Shown here: positions 1 through 10,707 of the stretch, piece by piece | Position numbering within the stretch: position 1 is the stretch's first letter | How the letters are laid out: the number at the start of each line of letters is the position of its first letter | NCBI RefSeq assembly: GCF_963169125.1 | Contig: NC_084800.1 | Coordinates: 142,968,397-143,032,396, forward strand | Length of the DNA stretch: 64,000 nucleotides | Direction: 5' to 3' | Source: Humulus lupulus | Lineage: Eukaryota; Streptophyta; Magnoliopsida; Rosales; Cannabaceae | The notes under the pieces: generated by a model | Database searches by the model: none | Seen by the model: the letters and a program-made list of their open reading frames with translations, nothing else | Told to the model about the DNA's origin: nothing | Translations under genes and position numbers: made by a program

Positions 1-1032
1 CTCGGCGACAGTCAAACCCGTCTTCTCCAATGTGGACTGGAATAGAAGTTTTACCGAGCTCCCATTATCGATCAACACCCTCCTAACCTTTCGATTAGCG
101 AGCTGAACTGCTACGACCAGAGGGTCGCTATGAGGGAACTGGACATGGCCCGCATCTTCTTCTGTAAAAATGATTGGTTGCCTCTCCAACCACTGCTGCT
201 TTGGCAGACGCAGTTCCGGTACAAACTCTACTCCATTATGCGCCTTGAGTTCGTTTACGTACCTCTTCTGGGCACCCCTGCTCATGCCATCCATATGCGG
301 ACCTCCAGATATTGTGGATATCTCTCCTTCTATCACGGGGGGAGGGACGTCCTGATCTACCCGAGACCCAGGCTGACTGACTGAGACTTCCGGAGCAGGT
401 CAACTTGCTGGAACCCTGTTCCACGCGTATTGGGCCAAGGGGCCGGCTCGAATGAGAGTCTCGATCTCATCTTTCAAATGCCCACAATCATCGGTATTGT
501 GGCCAACATCGTTGTGAAAACGGCAAAACTTGGAGGTGTCTCTCTTCCCCTTCTGGTGTTTTAATGGCTTCGGCCTCTTCCAGGGGAGGCGAGTAGAGTT
601 AGCTAGGAAGATGTTCTCCCTAGAGTGGGTGAGCTCTATATAAGTCGCGTAGACGGGCTTAAACTTGTCTACGGACTTATTCTTCTTTGGGCCGTGTTGG
701 CTGCCCTCGTCGTTCCCCTTTCTTTTGCCTCCACCGAGCTGGTTATTCTGTGTGACATTTTGGGTTGCTGTCGCGACCTCCATCCCCACTCCAGCGGGCT
801 GCTCAGGGACCTGGATGGTCCCTGCAGCTGAGGCTTCTGCCTCCTCCAAGTTGATCCATTCTTGGGCCCTATTTAGGAACTCGTTCACCGAGCTAACTCC
901 CTTCATTTGTATATCTTTCTAGAGTCCCCCTCCGACAAGGATCCCGATTCTTAAGGCCATGAGCTTGGAGCTGTCATCCGCGTCTCTGGCCCGAGCAGCG
1001 ACGCTCGCGAACCTGCCCAGGTAAGCCTTTGA
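1..1032 (-). pseudogene. Tat-type Gypsy gag/protease fragment
   Basis: The minus strand encodes the C-terminal half of a Tat-clade gag (a stretch like NEFLNRAQEWINLEEA, a lysine-rich linker, and a zinc-knuckle-like CRFHNDVGHNTDDC). It runs into the start of a retropepsin around positions 1-110 (VLIDNGSS, the D-N/S-G active-site type of Tat elements). It is closely similar to the gag at 58217-59410, so the family call is well supported. A stop lies just upstream of the MKGVSS stretch near 906. The reading ends abruptly near 1032, where an oppositely oriented Tat LTR scrap begins, so this is a truncated copy that also runs off the left edge of the window. The first Cys of the knuckle is kept here but lost in the 58217 copy. 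Confidence 0.85.
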
Positions 1033-1160
1033 ACCACCTAAAAACGTAATTGTGTCACCAGCCCATTTCTAAAAAGATCATTCATCTATTTCAGTTCAAC
1101 ATAAGCACTAATCTCTTACTCTTATTTTCTTAATTACCTGTTGGCGAAGAACCGCGTCAA
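1033..1160 (+). repeat. Inverted scrap of Tat LTR
   Basis: This stretch is nearly the exact reverse complement of 1822-1955, the terminal 130 bases of the solo Tat LTR downstream. The two copies form an inverted repeat with a spacer of about 660 bases. The scrap stops two bases short of the expected LTR terminus (it reads ...cgcgtcaa instead of ...cgcgtcaaca) and abuts a gag truncated in the opposite orientation, so it is a rearrangement product, not an intact LTR. Confidence 0.85.
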
Positions 1161-1183
1161 TCCTATTTTGTTGTGACATTCAT

Positions 1184-1229
1184 GATATACATGAAAATAA
1201 ATAAAGATCCTGTATAAGCTAATCCAACA
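1184..1229 (+). repeat. Remnant 3' tip of Copia 5' LTR
   Basis: About 46 bases match the last bases of the Copia 3' LTR (12528-12573; shared gatatacatgaaaataaat and taagctaatccaac). A primer-binding site follows directly. Nearly all of the 5' LTR (about 1.8 kb) is missing, replaced by the rearranged Tat material at 1-1160. Confidence 0.8.
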
Positions 1230-1231
1230 AC

Positions 1232-1243
1232 TGGCCTCAGAGC
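1232..1243 (+). promoter_or_regulatory. Copia primer-binding site
   Basis: The sequence tggcctcagagc directly follows the LTR tip and differs at two positions from the canonical initiator-Met tRNA complement tggtatcagagc. It is the expected minus-strand priming site for the Copia element that continues to 12573. Confidence 0.75.
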
Positions 1244-1816
1244 ATTTGGTAATCTTTATTTCCATGCATAAACATGTTTAAAATTGGATTATTTGATATG
1301 TTTGAATAATTGGATGGTTTTCATGTTTTTATGAGCATATTGATTTTATGTGAATTTTAGCAATTTTTAGGTTATTTTGTTGTGTTTTCTATGCTATTAA
1401 TTTTTATATATGCTTTATTTTGTGTAAAACATGTTAAAAATTAATTAGAAAATGGTTTTGGTTGAAAAAATTGCACAAACATTTTTTTCGAAATTTTTTG
1501 TTCTGGCTGCCATGCGCGCGCGCCCAGCGCACACCGCGCACACCATGCACGCGCATCCCTGGCCAATTCCTCCTGCACGCGCGCACCCCAGCAGCCAGTG
1601 TAATCGGGTGAACAGTACCCGATACAGGTACTGTTTATCCATAATTAATTTTTTTTTTTAAATATATAAAAAAAAAATTAAAATTGTGAAAATACATTAT
1701 TTATTATCAAAACTAAAAATATCTTTTTTTTGTTTTATCATTTAAAATTGTTTCTTTAAAAAAAAAAAAGATATTTTTGTTAGTTGAGATTTAAATAATT
1801 AGATATTTTCTACAAA
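1244..1816 (+). other. Copia 5' leader, part 1
   Basis: Non-coding AT-rich leader of the Copia element. It contains one GC-rich island (about 1505-1610) with runs of alternating purine-pyrimidine (gcgcgcgc) inside otherwise A/T-rich sequence. No convincing gene is present; the short ORFs here are low-complexity. Confidence 0.6.
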
Positions 1817-1821
1817 GATTC

Positions 1822-2557
1822 TGTTGACGCGGTTCTTCGCCAACAGGTAATTAAGAAAATAGGAGGAATGGATTAGTGCTTATGTTGAACTGAAATAGAT
1901 GAATGATCTTTTAGAAATGGGCTGGTGACACAATTACGTTTTTAGGTGGTTCAAAGGTTAAAATCCTTCTACTCCACCAGTCAAAATTATTGCTATATGC
2001 TTGGTATTCTTTTACAGGGTATTTCTTACACAATAGAATCCAACCCTTTGCAACTCCCAGGGTCTCCATATTTATAGGAGAGGGCACCTGAGAGTTGGTA
2101 AGAAGGTCATCCCGTGACCTTCTTATCTATCATGTCAACTCTGTGACATTCATGACACATTCATGATTAAGGGGGATAATGGGCCGCTCGGCCCAACCCA
2201 GTCGTGGGTGCCAGAATGCGCACGTTCATGCTGCGTGTCCGAGAAGTCAGGGATATATCAGACACATGATGTCTGATATATGCACGTTTACCTTGCATGA
2301 TTGACTTTATAAAAGGTCACAACCTCCAACTCTAGCTCGTACCACGAGCTGGATGCTTCCCTCGACCCGTGGCCTTCAAAGTCCAAACTCAGTTTAATCT
2401 TGGCGAACCCTTAGGTTACCTCGAGCTGAGGAGGTAGGAACTTTCTATGGCAGCTCCGGTCTTGGGGATGTCCACGTGGTAGACATGATTAGGCCGTATC
2501 TCACGATTAGGCCGTATCTCAGCTTGCTAACAGCCCGTGGGAAAACTAGGGCGTATA
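1822..2557 (-). mobile_element. Solo LTR, Tat-type Gypsy
   Basis: Bounded by tgttgacgcgg on the left and gggcgtata on the right (the full Tat LTR at 60702-61477 ends gggcgtaca). It is flanked by a perfect 5-bp target repeat, gattc, at 1817-1821 and 2558-2562. The minus strand carries a TATA box, TATAAATA (complement at 2069-2076), at the same place as in the other Tat LTRs. No internal region is present, so it is a product of LTR-LTR recombination. It sits in the Copia leader. Confidence 0.92.
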
Positions 2558-2562
2558 GATTC

Positions 2563-4469
2563 AAATTCAAATTTAAAAATAAACTAACAACCTAATTTTA
2601 AATATTTTAATATATTAAAATATTAGAATTATGATATCAGATATTTAAGATATTTTCATTTAAATTCTTCATATTCTAATTGAATCTTTATTTGAAAATA
2701 TAAATATCTTTTTATTCTATAGTTTTTAATATTTAAATTATTTGAAATTTGAATATTGTTAGTTAGATATTTTTATGGATATTTGAATTTGTTTAACTAT
2801 TTGAGATATTTTAGGGTTGTTATAATTATTTGTATTTTATTATTTTTAAATGTTAAAATATTAGATAATAGTTGTAACAACACAAGATATTTTTGGAAAA
2901 TAGTTTAGATATTGATTTTAAAATTTAAAATTGGTTAAATTTTGAAAAATATCATTTTTTTTCAGCCAATTAATAATTTTTTTTTTTATAAATGGGATTT
3001 AAATTAACTTTGGTTAATTGTTGATAAATCCTATTTAAATTAAATTAATATTTTTTTTCAAATTAACCTAAAACCAAGTTGATTGTTGATAAATGAAATT
3101 TAAATTAACTATTGTTAATTGTTGATAAATTTCATTTAAATTGACTTATTTTTTGTAAAAATTTAATTAATTTGAATTTTTTTGATAAATTCTAGATAAT
3201 TAATTGTGGTATTTTTGCAAATGAAATAAATTGTGGTATTTTTGCATAAATTCATAGAATTGCTCATATAGTAACATGATTAGGTCCATCCAATTATAAC
3301 ATGTCTGTTTGCACTATATGTGGTATTTTTGCAATTGGGCTTAGATGCATATAGTGGCCCATATGTTTGTTAGATATATGGTATTTTTCCAAATAAAATA
3401 TTCATAAAATTATAGGTTTTATTTGGGCCCATTAGAAAATGTAAAGTTTAAATTCCTCTCTTGTGGGTGATTCCACTTGTGAAGGCCCATTTGCTTCGCA
3501 TGACTATAGTGGGCCTAATCAATTAATAACAATTAATAAAACGAAGGTTTAAATTCCTGTCTTTTGGACTTTGTATGGAAGATAGGGGGCCTTTGTAGTG
3601 GGAACGACATACTGGACCCAGCCCTCCTCCATACAAGCCCAATTGTTAAGCCCCATTTACTTGAGTTGGACTTAATTGTATAGGTTCATTATATTAGTTA
3701 AACCTAAATATTGATTAGCAACAAATTAATTCTAAATTAATTGAATTTGTTTCAATGTGACACTTTAGAATTAATAAGAAATTATAGGACTTTGGTTTTA
3801 AAAATTTTAATCTGTTTAATTTTTTTTGGAAAACCAGTCATTAATTTTCTAAAAATAAATAATAAAAATACTAATTTTAATTTTATAATGAGCTTATTTT
3901 AAGAATTTTATTCGATCTCTACCGTTGGTTTAACATAGTCAATAGCTTAATGGAGCCTCGAGGCGCTTTGATTCGTCCCCCTACGGAAGGTGTTCATTAG
4001 TTATTTTGACAAGGTTAGATTTCGAAAGACAGATAATTATAGGTCAAATTCTACTAGACTCACCTCTACGGTGACTACTAAGACTAAATCTATGATTATT
4101 GAAACCGTGGGTGTAGCTCATAAAATAAGAGATTATGTTTTCTTATTTTGATCGAATAGTAGGTTGTTAATAATGGTGTCCATTATTAAATGAGTTTACA
4201 ATTCTATTTAACTAGTGGTATTTTTTACTCTCGTCAACCGGGACAAGGATATCATAGATTAGTTAAAAACCTAAAGAAATAGAGATATGATTGTTTTTGG
4301 TATTTTTTTCTCATATCTTACATTTTTTTGGTATATGTTGTGCTATTTCTTGAAATTTGTGTGAATAGAAGTTTTATTGAGCAAATTTGATTGATTTCTA
4401 TTTTATTGGTACTTTGTAGTTTTAAGGTAAGTAGTGTCTGTGTCTACTCCCATCCTTTCTCAACTTTCA
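2563..4469 (+). other. Copia 5' leader, part 2
   Basis: A strongly AT-rich stretch without a supported gene. Several short phrases recur, for example tggtatttttgcaa-like runs near 3208-3390 and ttgttgataaat near 3015-3130, suggesting old local duplications. It runs directly into the gag start at 4470 and is read as the rest of the Copia leader, which is unusually long (about 2.5 kb after removing the solo LTR). Confidence 0.5.
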
Positions 4470-5080
4470 ATGGAGAAACTCACTGGAGAAAACTTCCTTA
4501 ATTGGAAGCAGAATATCAACATAGAGTTGATTGGTGACAACTCTGAATTCGTCATCATTGAGGAATCCCCAGAATGAGCATCGTGTCCGCGCGTTAGTGA
4601 TGGTACCGTCAATGCTCGTGATGGTACCGTAAATGCTTGGATAGCACCGTCTCTGCACGTTCGTGATGGCACCGTAAATTATCGGATTGCACCGTGTCTG
4701 CATGTTCGTGCTCAACTCAACTATGGTCTGACGCAGCTCATGAACGAGCTTCAGATTATTGAACCTGTCATGGGTGGACCTAGTAAAGGAGGTGAAAATA
4801 AGACTACTGATGTTGCTGCTCATCTAGCTAAGGCTGAAGCTAACCCAGCTTCATATTCGAATGCTGGAAACAAAAGGAAATGTGGACAAATAAACAACCC
4901 CAAGCCTACAAAGGCTGCAAAGACGAGTGCTCAACCACGTGCACAGACGCCTAAGGGGAAGAACATGAAAAACAAGAAAGGTAAAGATAAATGTTTTCAC
5001 TGCAAAGAGAAGGGGCATTGGAAACGAGATTGCCCCAAGTTTCTAGCAGCTAAAAACAAAGGTAATGATTATAGTTCATT
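4470..5080 (+). pseudogene. Copia gag (decayed), zinc knuckle retained
   Basis: Reading starts at ATG 4470 with MEKLTGENFLNWK, the hallmark N-terminus of plant Copia gag. A stop appears at about 4575, the middle of gag is missing, and a short repetitive stretch (4585-4730) takes its place. The same frame resumes at 4740 with a lysine-rich region and a perfect CCHC zinc knuckle, CFHCKEKGHWKRDC (about 4990-5031). Gag normally packages element RNA into virus-like particles; this copy lacks the central domain and cannot make full-length protein. Family assignment is secure; the loss of the middle is seen directly. Confidence 0.85.
4585..4730 (+). repeat. Imperfect tandem repeats replacing central gag
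   Basis: Variants of the phrase gtgatggtaccgtaaatgc occur at about 4597, 4616 and 4662 (gttcgtgatggcaccgtaaa), interleaved with gcaccgtctctgcacgttcg and gcaccgtgtctgcatgttcg. The block lies exactly where gag coding sequence is missing, and the frame is unchanged across it (4470 and 4740 are in phase). Confidence 0.6.
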
Positions 5081-6842
5081 TATCTTGGAAACATGTGTTT
5101 TAGAGAATGATAAATCCATTTGGATTATTGATTTTGGATCTACTAACCATGTTTGTAACTCTTTACAGCTTCTTGAATCGTGGGAGGAACTGAACGAAGG
5201 CGGCTTAAAGCTTAGAGTTGGGAACAGAGCATTCGTTGCGGTCCAAGCTAGAGGAAGAGTTCGTCTGAAGTTCGGAAATAAATTTTTAATTTTAAAAGAT
5301 GTATTTTTTATTCCGGATTTTAGTAGAAATTCAATTTCAGTTTCCATGTTGCAATTAGAACGATTTGTTATGACTTTCACAAGTTTTAATATATCTTTTT
5401 CTTTCAATGGATCACAATTGTGTATTGCATGTTTGGAAAACGGGCTTTATATTCTGCGACCTAACGAACCCCTCGCTCTTAACAATGATTTATTCAAAGT
5501 AGCTAAACCTAGGACCAATAAACGTCAAAAGACCGATAACAATAATATGACGTATTTATGGCACTTGAGACTAGGTCACATTGGCTATGATAGGATTCAA
5601 AGACTTACAAAGGACGGGCCTTTGAAGGAACTCACCTTAGGTGAATTACCTGTCTGTGAATCTTGTCTAGAAGGCAAATTGACCAAGCATCCATTCTCTA
5701 CAAAGGGTGATAGGGCCAAAGAACCACTTGGTCTTGTGCATTCAGATGTTTGTGGACCTTTGAATATACAAGCCAGGGGTGGTTTTGAGTATTTAGTCAC
5801 TTTCATTGACGATTACTCTAGATACTCATGTCTTTACCTAATGCATAGGAAATCATAAACATTTTCAAAGTTTCAGGAATTCCTAGCAATGGCTCAGAAC
5901 CAATTAGGTAAAAGGTTAAAGATCTTGCGATCTGATAGGGGTGGAGAATATTTGGATATGCAGTTCCAAGATCATTTAACTGGACTTGGGATTTTATCAC
6001 AACTTACTACCCCAGGTACTCCGCAACAAAATGGTGTAGCGGAACGCCGAAACAGAACTTTATTGGAAATGGTTAGATGCATGCTTATTTACTCAACTCT
6101 ACCAACTTCATTCTGGGGACATGCAATTGAAACCGCAAATGACATTCTCAATGTCGTGCCGTCAAAATCAATCCCCAAAACACTTTTAGAACGCTAGAAT
6201 GGTCGTGAACCTAGTTTACGCCATTATAGAATCTGGGGGTGTCCCGCTCACATCCTGAGGAAAAAGGAGGGAAAGCTAGAACTGCAAACTGAAGTTTGCA
6301 TGTTTGTTGGCTATCCTAAAGGTACTCGGGGTGGACTTTTCTATAGTCATTCAGAAAAGAAAGTGTTTACTTCTACAAATGCTACTTTTCTGGAAAATGA
6401 CTATGTCCAGAACTTTAAACCTCGCAGCAAAGTAGTTTTAGAGGAGATGGTTAAAGAATTGACTCCAACCAATGTTCCATCGTCATCAACACGAGTTGAT
6501 GATGAAATTCCTACTCTTCATGTACAACCGATGCAAGTCGATTTAAATGAAGAAAGTACCACTGTTCCTGAGCAAACAGTCACAGAGCCTCGTTGTAGTG
6601 GGAGGGTTTCTAGAAATCCAGTTCGCTATGGTTTGGATGGTAAAACCAATATGGTTGTTGGTGACACTAGTGATGATGATCCATTGTCTTTCAAACAGGC
6701 AATGGCTAGCCCTGAAAAGGAACTATGGCTCGAAGCCATGAAACAAGAAATGGAGTCTATGTACTCAAATTCCGTTTGGGATCTTGTGGAAGCACCTAGT
6801 GACTTTAGGGCCATTGGGTGCAAGTGGATCTACAAGAAGAAA
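5081..6842 (+). pseudogene. Copia protease and integrase (decayed)
   Basis: The protease region reads WIIDFGSTNHVC; Copia proteases normally have D-S-G at the active site, so the Ser is replaced by Phe (5128-5140 region). Next comes the integrase zinc finger WHLRLGHIGYDRI...LPVCESC (about 5560-5680), then the catalytic core with HSDVCGP and FIDDYSRY (two Asp-containing blocks) and the third block TPQQNGVAERRN (about 6020-6050). In-frame stops occur at 5856 and 6195. All ORF pieces stay in one frame, so decay is by base changes and not indels. Integrase would insert the cDNA; this copy is inactive. Confidence 0.9.
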
Positions 6843-8074
6843 TGAGGTGTTGATGGAAATATCGAGACTTATAAAGCTCGATTAGTGGCAAAGGGTTATA
6901 CCCAAAGAGAAGGCGTGGACTATGAGGAAACTTTTAGTCCGGTAGCCATGCTCAAATCCATTCGCACCCTCCTATCCATAGCAGCCGCTCTCGACTATGA
7001 GATTTGGCAAATGGACGTCAAGACAGCTTTTCTTAATGGAAAGCTTGACGAAGTCATTTATATGGATTAGCCAGAAGGATTTAAAGTATCTGGACAAGAA
7101 AGAAAAGTTTGCAAGTTGAATAGGTCCATCTATGGACTTACGCAAGCTTCTCGTTCCTGGAATCTTAGGTTTGATGAAATAATCAAAACCTATGGCTTTG
7201 AACAAAATATTGATGAGCCCTGTGTTTACCAACTGAAGGCAAATCAAATAGTGGTATTCCTGATTCTTTATGTAGATGATATCTTACTCATTGGAAACAA
7301 TGTTAAGAAATTATCAGATGTGAAGAATAAGCTGAGCACTCAATTCCAGATGAAGGATTTGGATGAAGCAAGTTATGTTCTAGGTATCCAGATCATCAGG
7401 GATAGAAAGAACAAACTTTTAGCTCTATCTCAAGCAGCTTACATTGATAAAGTGCTTGAACGTTTCTCAATGACAAATTCCAAGAAAGGGCGTCTACCGT
7501 CCCGCCATGGAATTCATCTGTCAAAGAAGCAGTCTCCCCAGACTCCTGAAGAGGAAGTTGCAATGAGAAAAGTTCCTTACGCATCTACAGTTGGAGGTCT
7601 GATGTATGCCATGTTGTGTACTAGACCAGATATCTGCTATGTAGTGGGAGTAGTGAGCAGGTATCAGTCAAACCCAGGACCGGAACATTGGATATCAGTT
7701 AAGCATATCCTGAAGTATATGAGACGAACTAGGGATTATATGTTAGTCTACAAGGGTGGTGTTCTGAACCCTGTAGGCTACATCGATTCAGATTTTCAGA
7801 CTGATGTCGATGACAGAAAGTCTACTTCTGGAATGGTGTTTACTCTTGGGGGTGGAGCTGTGATTTGGAGAAGCGTAAAGCAGTCTGCAATCTCAGATTC
7901 CACCATGGAGGCTGAGTACATAGCTGCGTCAGAAGCAGCTAAGGAAATAGTCTGGCTAAAGAAGTTCTATTCGGATCTTGGTGTTATTCTAGAAATGGAT
8001 AAACCGCTTGTGTTGTTTTGTGACAATACAGTAGCGATAGCCAACTCAAAAGAACCTCGAAGTCACAAGAGGAG

Positions 8075-10504
8075 TGTAACGACCCAAATTCGCTAATAAG
8101 GCTTAAGGGCCTTGATTAGCGTGTCAGGAGGGCATGATGGGATTTATGTGTGATTTTATGAGTTAAATGCATGTTTATGATTTAAAGTGTGTTATATGAC
8201 TATTTGATTATTTGAGATGCATGACCATGTGTATTAATATGCATGTAGGCCCTAATTGTGTTAGAAGGGCGTAATTGTAATTTTGGCCATGTTGAGCATA
8301 ATTGTATTGATTTGTGATGGTGGTTGAGACCACATCGTGATGTGGATGTATCCGTGATTTGTGACTCGAGACGATCCCAGAGAGCAGGCTAGCAAAAAAG
8401 TCATGGCGGGAGTTTATACCCGGCTCGGGGCGAGCCTGGGGGTGTAAGCAGGAATTTAGAGAATAGATTGAGATTTATTTTGATGATGGGGAATAGTTAT
8501 TTGGTGATTTATCAGGTGTTGGAAAGCAACGGGAAAATATTAGAGACACTTGAGGATTGGCGGGAATTGGGTGAATGCCTAAAATGGCCCTACTTGGACA
8601 AAAAGGGATTTGAACTATTAGGGAGGGCATTTTGGTCAATTGGCTTTTAGAGAATTATTTATGAGGCTTTATATGCTTAGTGGGATTGGTAGAGAGAGTG
8701 TATGGCTGTGGAAAAGAAAGAATAAGGAAGAAAAAGAAAAGAGAGAAAAACAGAGGGGTTTGTATCAAAGGATCGGTTTGGGGTTCTAGCACCATTTCTC
8801 TTCAAATTTCTTGGAGCAAAGCTTAGTGGAGAGCAATGATAGGCTGAGCATCAAGGATCTTAAAGTTAGACTTGAAGATTTGGCAAGGATTAGCAAGAAC
8901 ACATCAACTTTTGAGGTAAGTTTTTAGGGATTTCAATTTTAAGGGTTTTGATGGTTTGAGCTGTGTTTTGAGCCGAGTTGATGGGAAATTTAGGGAATTT
9001 CTGGGCAAGCTTTGAGGGAGAGCAAGCTAAGGAGGCCTAGGGTTGAATCAAGGTCGAAATTGCATCAATGGTATGATTTCTAAGTCCTTAACTTTGTTGT
9101 TTGGCTGAATTTCTGATTTAGGGTTGATCATGGTGAATTTTGAGATTTGGGTTGAATGAGCTTGGGTTTTGAGTTCTTGGGATGCTTGGGATGAGTGTGA
9201 GGTGTAGATATGTTTGTTTTTGGGTTTGGAAAAGGTTTAGGCAAGTTTGGGGTTGAAATGGTAGAAGGAAATCGCAAGATGCGATTTTTGGGTTTGGTCT
9301 GGCTGCAACTAGCGCTACAGCGCTAGTCAGGGGGCGCTGTAGCGCTAGCCCCTGTTTCAGGTGGGTGGTTCTGCTTGTAGCGCTACAGTGCCCTCTTTAG
9401 AGCGCTGTAGCGCTGCACTGTTTGCAGAAGGGGTTTTTGGGCTATTTGAGAGGGATTTTGACCTAGGGTTCGGGGCTCGATTCCGCCACTTTGTTTTGGG
9501 GATCTAGGACTTCCCGGGGGCTCGGGAGTGGTCCCGAGGCTAGGTATTCGGACTTGGGGTTCGGTGTTGACTTTGAACTATGTTTGTGCCTAGGTGTGCA
9601 GTAAGGTTCGAGTGGGATCGTGCTCAAGGAGTCAAGTGTTGAAAGCTATCGAATTGACAGGTAAGAAAACTATAGCACCCGTAGGATAGGGCATGGGCCC
9701 ATAGTGTGATTGCGGGGCACGGCCCTATATTGCATTACGTGTTAGGGTGCAGACTTAAATGAATTGATATTTGTTTGAATGATTGTTTGAGCTATGCTAT
9801 ATGTGATTATAGTGGAATGAAACGGCAACGGAGCCGAGAACGGCAATGGAGCCGAGAACGGCGAAAGGCCGAGAACGGCAGTGGGGCCGGAAGTAACACT
9901 TAGCACATGGGATGCTTATAGTCAGGGTAGGACCTAGTGGATACATGTGATATCCTTACGGTGAGGACCGAGACCCCAGGCTTTGGTAAGGCTTCTGGGG
10001 CAGCATGGCCGTGTTTGCTTAGTCTAATGGTTGACCTGTTTATCTGTGGACTATCTGATATGATTAACTGTATAATTTGCATATGTTATGAACTGCATGA
10101 GTTTTCTTGCTGGGCTTTGGCTCACGGGTGCTCTGTGTTGCAGGTAAGGGCATAGATTGAGTCAACCAACCATGAGTACGGAGAGCGTGAAGCGACGCAT
10201 ACATGTTTGGCCTGCCCGACTGCTTTGGTTGGGGGTTTATTCGAGAAATGGCAGTAATAATCTGTGATTTTATAATTAATCAACTGTAAACTTATTTTAA
10301 GATGTAAATAGTTTTCAAGCCTTATTTTGGGATCCCAAATGTTTAATACTAGAAGTTTTTAATGAAACGACGCATCTTCAAATATTACAGCCTTAACTTT
10401 TTATTAGTCACACTTTTGTTTTAAAAACCTCGGTTAGCGAGTTCATTGCACTGTTTTGTCTTAAAACTCACTTGGTAACGACTCTAAGGAAGTAGGGCGT
10501 TACA
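8075..10504 (+). mobile_element. Solo LTR of Tekay-like chromovirus family
   Basis: Begins tgtaacgacccaaattcgc and ends gtagggcgttaca. It is flanked by a perfect target repeat, aggag, at 8070-8074 and 10505-10509. The same LTR family flanks the chromovirus at 36025 and the non-autonomous element at 41106. There is no PBS, PPT or coding region, so it is a solo LTR of 2430 bp. It splits the Copia RNase H and is therefore younger than that element. Short ORFs inside it are not supported as genes. Confidence 0.93.
9305..9420 (+). repeat. GC-rich palindromic module in LTR
   Basis: This holds two near-palindromes, ctagcgctacagcgctag (9309-9326) and ggcgctgtagcgctagcc (9333-9350), followed by gtagcgctac and agcgctgtagcgct. 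The equivalent position in sister LTRs holds different GC-rich palindromes (gtgccgcggcac-like at 29625-29710, gcgccgcggc at 42155-42270). Confidence 0.7.
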
Positions 10505-10691
10505 AGGAGTAAGCATATATAAAGGAAGTATCACATTATTCGAGAATATGTGGCCGGGGAGATGTGAAGGTTATGAAGATTGCTACTGAAGACAATCTTG
10601 CGGATCCTTTTACAAAGACACTACCAGAAGCTACATTTGATAAGCATATCGAGGAAATGGGATTAGTAGAATTAAGGCATTAGTTTCAATT

Positions 10692-10707
10692 AGTGCAAGT
10701 GGGAGTT
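10692..10707 (+). promoter_or_regulatory. Copia polypurine tract
   Basis: The run gtgcaagtgggagttt directly precedes the 3' LTR start (tgttgggg at 10708). Its position and purine content fit the plus-strand primer of reverse transcription. Confidence 0.75.

Larger units (their letters stand above)
6843..10683 (+). pseudogene. Copia reverse transcriptase and RNase H, split by solo LTR
   Basis: The RT domain begins upstream with WLEAMKQEMESMYSNSVWDL and continues with [32 protein letters not shown] and the catalytic YVDD in LYVDDILLIG (about 7270). RNase H follows (DSDFQTDVDDRKSTSG, then STMEAEYIAASEA). Stops at 6843 (TGA) and 7068 (TAG) break it. The coding sequence is cut at 8074 by an inserted chromovirus-type LTR and continues at 10510 in a compatible frame, ending at a TAG at 10681-10683 just before the PPT. 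The inserted LTR plus its 5-bp repeat accounts for the whole interruption. Confidence 0.9.
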
